DNA of 64,000 bases from Pseudonocardia sp. C8 (GTDB lineage: Bacteria > Actinomycetota > Actinomycetes > Mycobacteriales > Pseudonocardiaceae). Under the pieces are notes generated by a model. That model had not been told where the DNA came from, did no database searches, and was given only the letters and a program-made list of their open reading frames with translations. The stretch covers positions 1,128,001-1,192,000 of the forward strand of contig NZ_JACMTR010000002.1 of NCBI RefSeq assembly GCF_014267175.1, read 5' to 3'. Below are positions 48,584 through 57,214 of the stretch, in pieces (position 1 is the first letter of the stretch; each line of letters starts with the position of its first letter). The translations under genes were made by a program, and so were the position numbers.

Positions 48584-49591
48584 GTGGCCGAGATCAGCGG
48601 GCTCGAATGGGCCGTCATGATCGGCGTCGTGATCGCGCTGCTCGCGCTCGATCTGATCCTTGCCTGGGTGAAGCCGCACAAGGTCCACTTCGGGGAGGCG
48701 ACCGCCTGGTCGGTCTTCTACGTGCTGGTCGCGGTCGCGTTCGGCGTCGTGTTCGCGATGATGCACGGCTGGGACCTCGGCACCGAGTACTTCACCGGCT
48801 ACATCGTCGAGAAGAGCCTCTCGGTCGACAACCTGTTCGTCTTCGTGATCATCATGACGACGTTCGCCGTCCCCGAGGAGCACCAGCACAAGGTCCTGAC
48901 GTTCGGCATCGTCCTCGCCCTGATCATGCGCGCGATCTTCATCGCGGTCGGGGCGGCGCTGCTGAACCTGTTCTCGTTCATGTTCCTGCTGTTCGGACTG
49001 CTCCTGCTCTGGACGGCGGTGCAGCTCTACCGGCACAAGGACGAGGAACCCGACGTCGAGGACAACATGGTCGTGAAGGGCGCGCGCCGGCTCTTCCCGG
49101 TCACCGAGGAGTACGACCGCGGCCGGCTGTTCACCCGGAAGGACGGCCGCCGGGTCGCGACGCCGATGTTCATCGTGCTCGTCTCGATCGGCGGCATCGA
49201 CCTGCTGTTCGCGCTCGACTCGATCCCCGCCGTGTTCGGCGTGACCCAGGAGCCCTACATCGTCTTCGCGGCGAACGCGTTCGCGCTGCTCGGCCTGCGG
49301 GCGCTGTACTTCCTGGTCAAGGGCCTGCTCGACCGGCTGGTCTACCTGTCCACCGGCCTCGCGATCATCCTCGGCTTCATCGGGGTCAAGCTCGTCCTGC
49401 ACTGGGCCCACGTGGACCTCTCGCCCGCGGTCCCGGAGATCCCGACCGTGCTGAGCCTGGTCGTGATCGCAGTGGTCCTGACCGTCGTCACCATCGCCAG
49501 CCTGATCAAGACCAAGGGCGATCCGTCGCTGACGGCCAAGCCGGGCTCGCTGAAGGCGCGCAAGGAGCACCCCGAGCGGGAGGCGAGCTGA
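48584..49591 (+). CDS. TerC family integral membrane protein
   Basis: 335 residues, about nine membrane spans. VEKSLSVDNLFVFVIIM and FALDSIPAVFGVTQEPYIVFAANAFALLGLRALYF are the two conserved TerC blocks, each with an acidic residue in the membrane. Family roles: tellurite resistance and manganese export. GTG at 48584 with AAAGGAG six bases upstream. The 132-bp leader has GC hairpins, but I could not fit a yybP-ykoY manganese riboswitch. The C-terminus is basic. Confidence 0.92.
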   Translation: MAEISGLEWAVMIGVVIALLALDLILAWVKPHKVHFGEATAWSVFYVLVAVAFGVVFAMMHGWDLGTEYFTGYIVEKSLSVDNLFVFVIIMTTFAVPEEHQHKVLTFGIVLALIMRAIFIAVGAALLNLFSFMFLLFGLLLLWTAVQLYRHKDEEPDVEDNMVVKGARRLFPVTEEYDRGRLFTRKDGRRVATPMFIVLVSIGGIDLLFALDSIPAVFGVTQEPYIVFAANAFALLGLRALYFLVKGLLDRLVYLSTGLAIILGFIGVKLVLHWAHVDLSPAVPEIPTVLSLVVIAVVLTVVTIASLIKTKGDPSLTAKPGSLKARKEHPEREAS

Positions 49592-49594
49592 CCC

Positions 49595-49912
49595 TCAGCC
49601 CAGCCCCGGGCCCCCGAGCGGGGTCACCTCGATGTAGTCGGGCGGCGCGGCCAGCAGCTCGAGGACGTCGGCCAGCCCGGCCTCGCCGAGGTCCCGGGCC
49701 AGCGCCGCCTCGGACGACGCCGTGTCCGACCAGATCTCGGTCACCCACACCGTGTCCGGCTCGTCCGGCGCCCCGTTCACCACGTAGGCCAGGCAGCCCG
49801 GCTGGGCCGCCATCCCGTCCGCGACCCGGAGCAGGGCCTTCGCCAGCTCGGGGCCCTGCCCCTGCACCGCCACCATCCGCACGTACCGGCCGACCCGCTC
49901 GCTCGTCTCCAC
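49595..49912 (-). CDS. small ABM-domain (quinol monooxygenase-like) protein
   Basis: 105 residues, one antibiotic biosynthesis monooxygenase domain: RMVAVQGQGPELAKALLRVADGMAAQPGCLAYVV...TVWVTEIWSDTASSEAAL. YgiN-like proteins of this size form dimers. The GTG start at 49912 (VETSERVG) is chosen because upstream frame residues are not protein-like. It is three bases from the convergent terC stop and divergent from the WYL regulator, which may control it. Confidence 0.82.
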   Translation of the reverse strand: METSERVGRYVRMVAVQGQGPELAKALLRVADGMAAQPGCLAYVVNGAPDEPDTVWVTEIWSDTASSEAALARDLGEAGLADVLELLAAPPDYIEVTPLGGPGLG

Positions 49913-50015
49913 GGCCGCGACCGTAGACGCCCGCCCCGCGGGCCCGCGCAGCACCGTGCCCGGCCACCGATCGAGGACCGGAGCTGTCCTCGACGGGCGG
50001 CACACTGGGTGCGTG

Positions 50016-51020
50016 ATGGAGACCTCGGCGCGGCTGCTGCGCCTGCTCGGGCTGCTGCAGGTGCCGCGTGACTGGACCGGCCGGGCGCTGGCCGAACGGC
50101 TCGACGTCGACGTCCGCACGGTCCGGCGGGACGTCGACAAGCTGCGCACCCTCGGCTACCCGGTGCACTCCACACCGGGCACGACCGGCGGCTACCGGCT
50201 GGGCGCCGGAGCGGCGCTGCCACCCCTGCTGCTCGACGACGACGAGGCCGTCGCCGTCGCGGTGGGGCTGCGGACCGCGGCCGGCGGGACCGTATCGGGG
50301 ATCGAGGAGACCTCGGTCCGCGCGCTCGCGAAGCTGGAGCAGGTCCTCCCGAACCGGTTGCGCCGCCGGGTCGCCGCGCTCGGCACCGCCACCGCCACCC
50401 TCGCCGGCCGCGGCCCCACCGTCGACGCCGACGACCTCTCCGCCCTGGCCGCCGCCTGCCGGGACCACGAGCTGGTGCGGTTCGACTACGTCGCGGCCGA
50501 CGGCGGTGAGAGCCGCCGGATCGCCGAACCCGAGGGCCTGGTGCACACCGGCCGCCGCTGGTACCTGGTCGCCTGGGACACCGGACGCGACGACCGCCGC
50601 ACGTTCCGGGTGGACCGGATGCGCCTCAAGCTGCCCGCCGGGCCGCGGTTCACCCCGCGGGAACCCCCGGAGGGCGGCGTGGCCGCGTTCGCCCAGCGCG
50701 GGATCTCCTCGGGCGCCTACCCGTACCGGGCGCGGATCGTGTTCGACGCGCCGCCCGAGCGGATCGCCGAGCACGTGACGCCGTCGTCGGGGATCGTGAC
50801 CGACCTCGGCGACGGCCGCTGCGAGCTCGTCGCCGGGGCGTGGACGCTCGAGTCACTGGCGGTGTGGATCAACTTCTTCGACGTCGACTTCCACGTCGTG
50901 GAACCGCCGGAGCTCGTCGAGCACCTGGAGGCGCTCGCGGCCCGGCTCACCCGGGCCGCGGCGCGGTCACGGGAGGTCGCCGATCCCGGGGCACCAGGGG
51001 TGGCCGGGGCGCACGGCTAA
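50016..51020 (+). CDS. WYL-domain transcriptional regulator
   Basis: 334 residues. N-terminal HTH_11 (about 1-60, with ERLDVDVRTVRRDVDKLRTLGYPV), WYL domain (about 140-215, HTGRRWYLVAWDTGRDDRRTFRVDRM) and a C-terminal WCX-like region. WYL domains bind nucleic acid or nucleotide-like ligands. ATG at 50016; a GTG one codon earlier is equivalent. Divergent from the ABM gene over about 100 bp, and its stop overlaps the convergent methyltransferase gene by four bases. Confidence 0.88.
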   Translation: METSARLLRLLGLLQVPRDWTGRALAERLDVDVRTVRRDVDKLRTLGYPVHSTPGTTGGYRLGAGAALPPLLLDDDEAVAVAVGLRTAAGGTVSGIEETSVRALAKLEQVLPNRLRRRVAALGTATATLAGRGPTVDADDLSALAAACRDHELVRFDYVAADGGESRRIAEPEGLVHTGRRWYLVAWDTGRDDRRTFRVDRMRLKLPAGPRFTPREPPEGGVAAFAQRGISSGAYPYRARIVFDAPPERIAEHVTPSSGIVTDLGDGRCELVAGAWTLESLAVWINFFDVDFHVVEPPELVEHLEALAARLTRAAARSREVADPGAPGVAGAHG

Positions 51021-51649
51021 CCGGCCGAGCGTGCGTCCCGCTCGCCGGGGGAACCGAACCGGGGGAGCGGCCTGCGGCACAGGAACGTCCGGGCGGGCGG
51101 CGGGTTGCGCCACTCGGTGGCGGTCTCGACGACCTCGTCGAAGTGCGCGTCGAGCAGCGCCCGCAGGTCGCGGACCCGGTTCGGCAGCGCCATCCAGGTG
51201 ACGATCATGCTCATGACCCCGTCCGGCACCAGCCGGCGGGCGATCACCCCCATCACCTTGCTGCGCATGGCCTGCGGGAAGACCGCCCACGGCAGGGTGG
51301 ACACGAACGCGTCCACCCGGTCGATGCCGGCGTCGTCGAGGATCCGGTCGAGGTCGGCGACGTCGCCCTCGACGACCTCCAGCCAGGGCTTGTGCCGGCG
51401 CAGGTGCGCGACCAGCTCGGAGTCGATCTCGATGGCGAGGTAGCGGGCCTGCGGCCCGAGCCGGGACCGGATCGGCTCGGCCAGCACGCCGGGCCCGGCA
51501 CCGAGTTCGACGACCACGCCGTTCGTGCCGTACGGGACGACCTGGGCCAGCTGCCTGCAGAGTCGCCGTCCGGTGAGGAACGGGGTCGCCAGCTGGTCCA
51601 TCTTCGAGAAGGACCGTTTGAGGAAGACGGTGTGGTCGGGACGGGACAT
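51017..51649 (-). CDS. class I SAM-dependent methyltransferase (PmtA-like)
   Basis: 210 residues. Motif I is VVVELGAGPGVLAEPI, followed by LAIEIDSELVAHL and VEGDVADLDRIL; ISTLPW-type VSTLPWAVFP is typical of phospholipid N-methyltransferase/KsgA-like enzymes. Starts MSRPDHTVFLKRSFSKM, also seen in phosphatidylethanolamine N-methyltransferases. Lipid or small-molecule substrate; not certain. Transcribed alone, next to the LuxR regulator. Confidence 0.82.
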   Translation of the reverse strand: MSRPDHTVFLKRSFSKMDQLATPFLTGRRLCRQLAQVVPYGTNGVVVELGAGPGVLAEPIRSRLGPQARYLAIEIDSELVAHLRRHKPWLEVVEGDVADLDRILDDAGIDRVDAFVSTLPWAVFPQAMRSKVMGVIARRLVPDGVMSMIVTWMALPNRVRDLRALLDAHFDEVVETATEWRNPPPARTFLCRRPLPRFGSPGERDARSAG

Positions 51650-51680
51650 GAGGACATCGTGGCGGGTCCGGGCGCCCCGG

Positions 51681-54029
51681 TCATGTCCTGGCGACCGGCA
51701 TCACCCGTGCGGCACGGACCTCGGTGACCCACGCGGCGACCTGGGCGCGTGAGGAGAAGCCGAGCTTGCTGCGAATGTGATCGACGTGGACCTCCACCGT
51801 GCGGTGTGAGATCACCAGCTTCGCGGCGATCGCCTTGTTGCTCAGGCCGTCCGCGATCAGGCCGGCGATCTCGAGCTCCCGCGGGGTCAGCCCGCCCGGG
51901 GGCGTGTCGGCAGCGGGGGACACCGCGCCACCGGTGCCCTCCTCGAGGGCGAAGGCAACGGCCTGGTCGAGACGCAGGCGGGCCCCGGACCGGAACTCGG
52001 CCTCGAACGACTCCTCGCGCAGGGTGCGGCGGACCCCGTCGAGGCACCGCTCGTGGTGGCGGATCAGGTCACGGATGCCGAACAGCGGAGCACCGACGTG
52101 CCTCCAGATCTCGTCGGCGCATCCGAGCAGCCTGGCCGCCCGCCGGTGCTTGAGGTCCGCGTGCGCCGTCCAGGCGAGGGTCTCGATGCAGAAGGCGATG
52201 ACCATCTGCTCGTTGAAGACCCTCGCCTGCTGGAGGGCGTCGCGCGCCGACACCGCGGCGCTCGCGCCGTCGCCGTGCTCCCATGCCACCAGTCCCATGT
52301 CCCAGAGCAGGTACGACTTCAGCCAGCGCTCCCCGTGCTCGTCGCACAGGGCCAGGGCTTCCTCGCACATCTGCGCGGACCGGCTCGCGTGGCCGAGCAG
52401 CGCGCTGACCGCGACCAGGTAGAAGGTGGCGTCGAGCACTCCCACCGGGTTGCTGCAGCGCTCGTGCCGGACGAGCCCGCTCTCGAGGCGCGACCTCGCC
52501 GTCGACAGCGAGCCCGTCGACATCGCGGCCATGCCGGAGAGCTGCGTGGCCCAGGCCAGCGCCACGCGATCGTCCAGCTCGCTGGCCTGGCGCTGGCACT
52601 CGGTGATGAGCGGTTCGGCCGCCGCGACGTCCTGCTGGATGATGCACAGGTAGGCACAGGTCCAGAGGGCCTGGTTCCGGGCGCGGCTGGGCGCCTTCTC
52701 GACGTCGAGAAGGCGCTCGAGCCAGCGTCGCCCCTCGCTCGTCAGGCCGGTGGCGAGCCACACGAACCACAGCGCCGCGGCCATCTCCAATCCCGACTCG
52801 GCGCGGCCCCGCTCGGCGAGACAGTGGTCGAGCGCGGTCCGGACGTTGCCGTGCTCCTGCCGTGCCCGCAGGAGCAGGTTTTCCTGGTCCGGCCCGAACC
52901 AGCCGGCGGCCGCCTGCACGGCCTGCTGCAGGAAGTGCCCGCGGTGCCGGTCACCCACCTCCCGCGCGAGCCCCGCCTCGCGCAGCCGGTCCCGGCCGTA
53001 CTCACGGATGGTCTCGAGCATCCGGTAGCGGACGTGACCGTGCTCCTCTCCCGCGATCACGATCGACTTGTCGACCAGGGCGCTCAGCGCGTCGAGCAGT
53101 GCATGCGGATCGACCTCGTCGTCGGTGCCGACCGCCTCGGCCGCGGCGAGATCGAACCCGCCCGAGAACACCGACAGCCGGGCCCACAGCGCCCGCTCCT
53201 CGTCGGAGCACAGCTCGAAGCTCCAGTCGATGAGGGCACGCAGCGTCTGGTGCCGGGGGAGCGCCTCGGGACTGCCCCCCGTGAGCAGGCGGAAGCGGTC
53301 CTCGATCCGGTCCGCGATCTCGGCGATGGACAGCGCACGCAGCCGTACCGCGGCGAGCTCGATCGCGAGCGGGAGACCGTCCAGCTGATCGCAGACCTTG
53401 AGCACGGGCTCCGCGTCCTCCTCGGTCAACGCGAAGTCGGGCTGGACGGCCTTGGCGCGGGCGACGAAGAGGTTCACCGCCTCGTACTGGATCAGCGAGT
53501 CCACGGGCGGGACCTGCCCCGATCCGGGCCGGGACAGGGTCGGCACCTGGTAGATGTGTTCCCCCGTCAGGCCGAGCGGCTGCCGGCTGGTGGCGAGGAT
53601 CCGCACCTGGGGGGCGGACCGGAGCACGACGCCGGCCAGCTCCGCGCACGCGTTGCGGAGGTGCTCGCAGTTGTCGAGCACCAGCAGCATCCGCTTGTCG
53701 GCGAGGTGGTCGGCGAGGGCGGACGCCGGTGGGCGGGCGCCCCAGTCGTGCAGGCCGAGTGTCTGCGCGACGGTCTGGGCGAGCAGGCCGTCGTCCTCGA
53801 GCGGGGCCAGTTCGACGAGCCACGCGCCCTCGGGGAAGTCGTGCCGGATCTTGCCGGCCACCTGGAGCGAGAGCCGGGTCTTGCCCGCCCCGCCGACGCC
53901 GGTGAGGGTCACCAGCCGCGCTTCGGTGAGCAACCGCGTGACGTCGGTCATCTCCCGGCGCCGGCCCACGAAGCTGGTCAGCTCGGCCGGGAGGTTGCCG
54001 GCGTCACGGGGCCGGCCGGTGGCGGTCAT
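51681..54029 (-). CDS. large NB-ARC ATPase / LuxR-type transcriptional regulator
   Basis: 782 residues. Residues 17-330 form an NB-ARC ATPase: Walker A GVGGAGKTRLS (44-51), Walker B MLLVLDNCEHLRN, ILATSRQPLGL and the GLPLAIELAAVRLRALS switch region. Then come roughly 350 residues of TPR-like helices, and a C-terminal LuxR HTH (about 715-775) with LTPRELEIAGLIADGLSNKAIAAKLVISHRTVEVH (in pieces). Divergent from tmm with 206 bp between; inverted AACGGTCAC sites flank the interval. Inference: activator of the trimethylamine operon, probably sensing a methylamine or metabolite through the TPR part. Confidence 0.9.
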   Translation of the reverse strand: MTATGRPRDAGNLPAELTSFVGRRREMTDVTRLLTEARLVTLTGVGGAGKTRLSLQVAGKIRHDFPEGAWLVELAPLEDDGLLAQTVAQTLGLHDWGARPPASALADHLADKRMLLVLDNCEHLRNACAELAGVVLRSAPQVRILATSRQPLGLTGEHIYQVPTLSRPGSGQVPPVDSLIQYEAVNLFVARAKAVQPDFALTEEDAEPVLKVCDQLDGLPLAIELAAVRLRALSIAEIADRIEDRFRLLTGGSPEALPRHQTLRALIDWSFELCSDEERALWARLSVFSGGFDLAAAEAVGTDDEVDPHALLDALSALVDKSIVIAGEEHGHVRYRMLETIREYGRDRLREAGLAREVGDRHRGHFLQQAVQAAAGWFGPDQENLLLRARQEHGNVRTALDHCLAERGRAESGLEMAAALWFVWLATGLTSEGRRWLERLLDVEKAPSRARNQALWTCAYLCIIQQDVAAAEPLITECQRQASELDDRVALAWATQLSGMAAMSTGSLSTARSRLESGLVRHERCSNPVGVLDATFYLVAVSALLGHASRSAQMCEEALALCDEHGERWLKSYLLWDMGLVAWEHGDGASAAVSARDALQQARVFNEQMVIAFCIETLAWTAHADLKHRRAARLLGCADEIWRHVGAPLFGIRDLIRHHERCLDGVRRTLREESFEAEFRSGARLRLDQAVAFALEEGTGGAVSPAADTPPGGLTPRELEIAGLIADGLSNKAIAAKLVISHRTVEVHVDHIRSKLGFSSRAQVAAWVTEVRAARVMPVART

Positions 54030-54039
54030 GGCCGATTGT

Positions 54040-54048
54040 AACGGTCAC
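54040..54048. promoter_or_regulatory. AACGGTCAC box beside the regulator gene
   Basis: AACGGTCAC lies 11 bp upstream of the LuxR-type regulator ATG. It is the exact reverse complement of the GTGACCGTT box near tmm (54174-54182), 125 bp away. Candidate half-site for the regulator itself; support is only sequence symmetry and position. Confidence 0.45.
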
Positions 54049-54173
54049 CACACCGGGCTCGACAAGGTAGTGATCTTGCTCGGCCGGGTTCGCCGGCGCA
54101 GCCGGGTGCCCTCGACGGCCGCCGGCGCCGACTACGTACCCGGCGATCTAGGTAGTCGCCCAGATCCGCAGCT

Positions 54174-54182
54174 GTGACCGTT
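54174..54182. promoter_or_regulatory. GTGACCGTT box upstream of tmm
   Basis: GTGACCGTT ends 53 bp before the tmm ATG and mirrors AACGGTCAC at 54040-54048. A related AGGTAGT motif also occurs twice in the interval (about 54067 and 54150). Placement suits activator binding upstream of tmm; unproven. Confidence 0.45.
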
Positions 54183-54235
54183 GCCACAGACTCAGTCTCG
54201 CACAGCCCAAGGAGTTGCCCTGGAGGTAGTGGCCT

Positions 54236-55612
54236 ATGAAGCAACGAATCGCAGTTCTCGGAGCCGGGCCCAGCGGACTCGCCCAACTGCGGGCCTTCGA
54301 GACGGCGCGGCGGCAGGGGCACGAGGTACCCGACCTGGTCTGTTACGAGAAGCAGGGCGATCTCGGCGGGCTGTGGAACTACACCTGGCGCACGGGGCTG
54401 GACGAGCACGGCGAGCCGGTGCACGGCAGCATGTACCGCTACCTGTGGTCGAACGGGCCGAAGGAGTGCCTGGAGTTCGCGGACTACTCCTTCGAGGAGC
54501 ACTTCGGCCGGGCGATTCCCTCCTACCCGCCCCGCGCCGTGCTCCGTGACTACATCATGGGCCGGGTCGACAACCACGATCTGCGCCAGTACATCCGGTT
54601 CAACACCCCGGTCCGGTGGGTCTCCTACGACGAGGCCGACCAGCAGTTCACGGTGACCGCGATGGACCACAACGTCGGCCGGATGACCGAGGAGAAGTTC
54701 GACTACGTCGTGGTGGCGACCGGCCACTTCTCCACCCCGAACACCCCTTACTTCGAGGGGTTCAACACCTTCCCGGGTCGCGTCCTGCACGCGCACGAGT
54801 TCCGGGACGCCTGCGAGTTCACCGGCAAGCGGGTGCTGACGATCGGCAGCAGCTACTCGGCCGAGGACATCGGCTCCCAGTGCTACAAGTACGGGGCCGC
54901 CTCGGTCACGTTCAGCTCGCGGTCCGGGCCGATGGGCTTCGACTGGCCGGAGACGATGCACGAGGTGCCGCTGCTGCAGCGGGTGGACGGCAGGACCGCG
55001 CATTTCGCGGACGGCAGCAGCGAAGAGGTCGACGCGATCGTGCTGTGCACGGGGTACCTGCACCACTTCCCCTTCCTGCCCGACTCGCTCCGGCTCCAGA
55101 CGCGCAACCGGCTGTACGCGCCGAACCTGTACAAGGGGATCTTCTTCGAGGGCAACCGCAGGATGGTGTACCTCGGCATGCAGGACCAGTACTTCACGTT
55201 CAACATGTTCGACGCGCAGGCCTGGTATGCGCGGGACGTGATCCTCGGCCGGATCACGCTTCCGGACGAGGCCGCGATGGTCGACGACCAGAAGCAGTGG
55301 CTGGTTCGCGAAGAGGCACTGGAGACGGCCACCCAGGAGATCGACTTCCAGGCCGCGTACATCCGGGACCTGCTCCGGGAGACCGACTACGAGTTCGCGG
55401 TCGAGGAGCAGGGCGAGCTCTTCAAGCAGTGGAAGAAGCACAAGTACGAAGACATCATGGGATACCGCAACAAGAGCTATCCCTCCACGATCACCGGCAA
55501 CCTCGGCACTCCGCTTCCGGACCACTGGCTGAAGCTCCGTGACGACTCCCTGGAAACGTTCATGACCAGCACCCTTCCCGCCTCGGAGGCCGAGGCCGGC
55601 GGTGCCCGATAG
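54236..55612 (+). CDS. tmm: trimethylamine monooxygenase (flavin-containing)
   Basis: 458 residues. FAD motif GAGPSG (9-14), FMO identifying sequence FPGRVLHAHEF (179-189), NADPH motif GSSYSAED (204-211) and LCTGYLHHFPF. The stretches LGGLWNYTWRTGLDEHGEPVHGSMYRYLWSNGPKE (quoted in part) match the bacterial Tmm proteins I know from Methylocella and marine bacteria, rather than generic FMOs. It oxygenates trimethylamine to TMAO with NADPH and O2. The ATG at 54236 follows GGAGGTAG. The co-linear tdm gene supports the call. Substrates such as indole or dimethyl sulfide also occur in this family. Confidence 0.88.
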   Translation: MKQRIAVLGAGPSGLAQLRAFETARRQGHEVPDLVCYEKQGDLGGLWNYTWRTGLDEHGEPVHGSMYRYLWSNGPKECLEFADYSFEEHFGRAIPSYPPRAVLRDYIMGRVDNHDLRQYIRFNTPVRWVSYDEADQQFTVTAMDHNVGRMTEEKFDYVVVATGHFSTPNTPYFEGFNTFPGRVLHAHEFRDACEFTGKRVLTIGSSYSAEDIGSQCYKYGAASVTFSSRSGPMGFDWPETMHEVPLLQRVDGRTAHFADGSSEEVDAIVLCTGYLHHFPFLPDSLRLQTRNRLYAPNLYKGIFFEGNRRMVYLGMQDQYFTFNMFDAQAWYARDVILGRITLPDEAAMVDDQKQWLVREEALETATQEIDFQAAYIRDLLRETDYEFAVEEQGELFKQWKKHKYEDIMGYRNKSYPSTITGNLGTPLPDHWLKLRDDSLETFMTSTLPASEAEAGGAR

Positions 55613-55666
55613 CGCTCGGGCCGACCGTTGCGGGACGAGGTCGGCGAGGGCAGCAAGGAGTGGAGA

Positions 55667-56737
55667 ATGCAGCACACCCCTCCGATAGAAGAATTGCGGG
55701 CCGACCATCGCAACCGCCAGGTGCGCTGGGGGTTCATCTGGGCACTCTGGTGCGCCGTGCTGTGGGGCGCCTGGTACGTGCCGGGTTACGCCGTCTACTC
55801 GGAGCCACCGTTCGTGGACCTGAGCGAGACCGACGGCGACCTGATGCTCGCCGCGACCGTGGTCGCGTTCCTGAACGCCGTCGCGGTGCTCGCGGCGATG
55901 TTCGTCTGGGTCGGCGTGCTCGGCAAGACCAAGGACTACGCCCGCACCCTCCGGCACCGGCAGGTGTCGCAGTGGTACCTGCCGGCCGGGGTCGCGGGCG
56001 GCCTCGCGATCTTCGGCACCTACGTCGCCGTCGTCTACGTCGGCGCCCAGTTCGCCGCGGTGGCGGGGCTGCTGTACCCGATCGTGGGCGCGTTCGCGGC
56101 CCGGGTCTGGTACCACGAGCGCATAACCCCGCAGGCCGCGATCGGCATCATCGTGATCGTCGCGGGCGGGGTGGTCATCTTCGCCCCCGGCCTGATCGGG
56201 GAGCTGACCGGCACCGGCACCGCGGGCTGGATCGGCTACGTCGCCGGCGCGATCACGTTCGTCGGCTGGGGTCTCGAAGGTGCCATCGCCGGGCGCGCCC
56301 TCGACGTCAGCGACCCCGATGTCGGGCTCACGCTCCGGTTCACCTACGAGGTCGGCCTGTGGCTGGTCGTCGGCGTCCCGGTCAGCACGGTGCTGGCGGG
56401 CGGCGCGTTCTGGTCCGCGCTCGGCACCGCGCTGGCCAACCCGGCGGTCTGGCTGATGCTGCTGCTGATGGGGCTGACCTTCGCGTTCTGCTACGTGTCC
56501 TGGTACAAGTCGTTCCCGCTGATCGGCGTCGGACGCGGGCAGGCCATCGCCGCGCTGTACGGCCCGCTGGCGCTGCTCTGGCTGTTCCTGTTCACCGCCG
56601 AGTGGCCGGGCACCCACTTCGTCATCGGCGCGGCGATCGCGGTCGTCGGCAGCTTCATCCTGTTCACCGAGCGGCGCGGCATCCTCGAGATCGTCCGCGC
56701 CGTCCCGGCCCGGCGGACGACGGCGGAGGTCGAGTGA
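55667..56737 (+). CDS. DMT-superfamily permease in the tmm operon
   Basis: 356 residues with about ten membrane spans. It begins with a hydrophilic leader of about 20 residues, then WGFIWALWCAVLWGAWYVPGYAVY; two EamA-like halves follow (GLLYPIVGAFAARVWYHERITPQAAIGIIVIVAGGVVIF, read in pieces). A DMT permease adjoins tmm in several methylamine-using bacteria, so uptake of TMA or TMAO, or export of a product, is likely. The ATG at 55667 follows AAGGAG. Its TGA shares a base with the next ATG. Confidence 0.82.
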   Translation: MQHTPPIEELRADHRNRQVRWGFIWALWCAVLWGAWYVPGYAVYSEPPFVDLSETDGDLMLAATVVAFLNAVAVLAAMFVWVGVLGKTKDYARTLRHRQVSQWYLPAGVAGGLAIFGTYVAVVYVGAQFAAVAGLLYPIVGAFAARVWYHERITPQAAIGIIVIVAGGVVIFAPGLIGELTGTGTAGWIGYVAGAITFVGWGLEGAIAGRALDVSDPDVGLTLRFTYEVGLWLVVGVPVSTVLAGGAFWSALGTALANPAVWLMLLLMGLTFAFCYVSWYKSFPLIGVGRGQAIAALYGPLALLWLFLFTAEWPGTHFVIGAAIAVVGSFILFTERRGILEIVRAVPARRTTAEVE

Positions 56738-57036
56738 TGGCGGAGCTGCACATCAAGGGTTACATCCTGCAACTGATGGCACGCAACGGCGCGATGTGGG
56801 ACGACGACATCGCCAGGGACGTGCTGGGGCACTACGGGCTCTCCGGTGACTACTGGTACGGGACGGTCCGGGTGACCCTCACCGACCTGTTCTCCGGCGG
56901 CCTGCTCGACGAGCTCGACACCACCGTCGATCCGGATCGGACCGGCGGCAAGCCGAAGCTGCTGTTCAAGTTCGCCGTCAACGACTTCGGCCGCGAACGC
57001 ATGGCGCAGACCGGACTCCTGGAGGCGACACCATGA
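56737..57036 (+). CDS. 99-residue PadR-like winged-helix protein in the tmm operon
   Basis: 99 residues. IKGYILQLMARNGAMWDDDIARDVLGHYGL looks like the first helices of a PadR-type winged helix; TVRVTLTDLFSGGLLDELD the recognition helix; and KPKLLFKFAVNDFGRERM the wing. I do not recognise a named family. It overlaps the permease stop (1 bp) and the next tiny gene (4 bp), so it is firmly in the operon. Could be a local regulator or a protein partner of the permease or Tdm. Confidence 0.75.
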   Translation: MAELHIKGYILQLMARNGAMWDDDIARDVLGHYGLSGDYWYGTVRVTLTDLFSGGLLDELDTTVDPDRTGGKPKLLFKFAVNDFGRERMAQTGLLEATP

Positions 57037-57146
57037 TCGAATTCTTCGCCTGGGGCGAAGCGGGGCTGATCCTGGCGGTGATCCTGCTGATCGGCCTGCC
57101 GGCGCTCGCGCTGTACCAGGCCCGCACCTTCGTCAAGCGACTCTGA
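57033..57146 (+). CDS. 37-residue single-span membrane peptide
   Basis: ATG at 57033 overlaps the preceding stop (ATGA) and the stop is at 57144-57146. The product is 37 residues: a short start (MIEFFAWGEAG), a hydrophobic span of about 18 residues (LILAVILLIGLPALAL), and a basic tail ending FVKRL. No known family. The overlap, operon position and ideal membrane span argue for a real gene. It may help the adjacent DMT permease. Confidence 0.65.
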   Translation: MIEFFAWGEAGLILAVILLIGLPALALYQARTFVKRL

Positions 57147-57214
57147 CACCAACGCGCGCATCCGGGGTGCTCCCTGCCCCGGATGCGCGCCCGTGCGTGA
57201 AGGGAACGACGGCG

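Noticed and set aside
44009..49570. A 1,853-codon open frame on the minus strand, and a 1,479-codon one at 6173-10612 on the plus strand
   Set aside because: Both run antisense across several well-supported genes and encode Arg/Pro/Gly/Asp-rich, low-complexity sequence. Long antisense frames are expected at this GC content.
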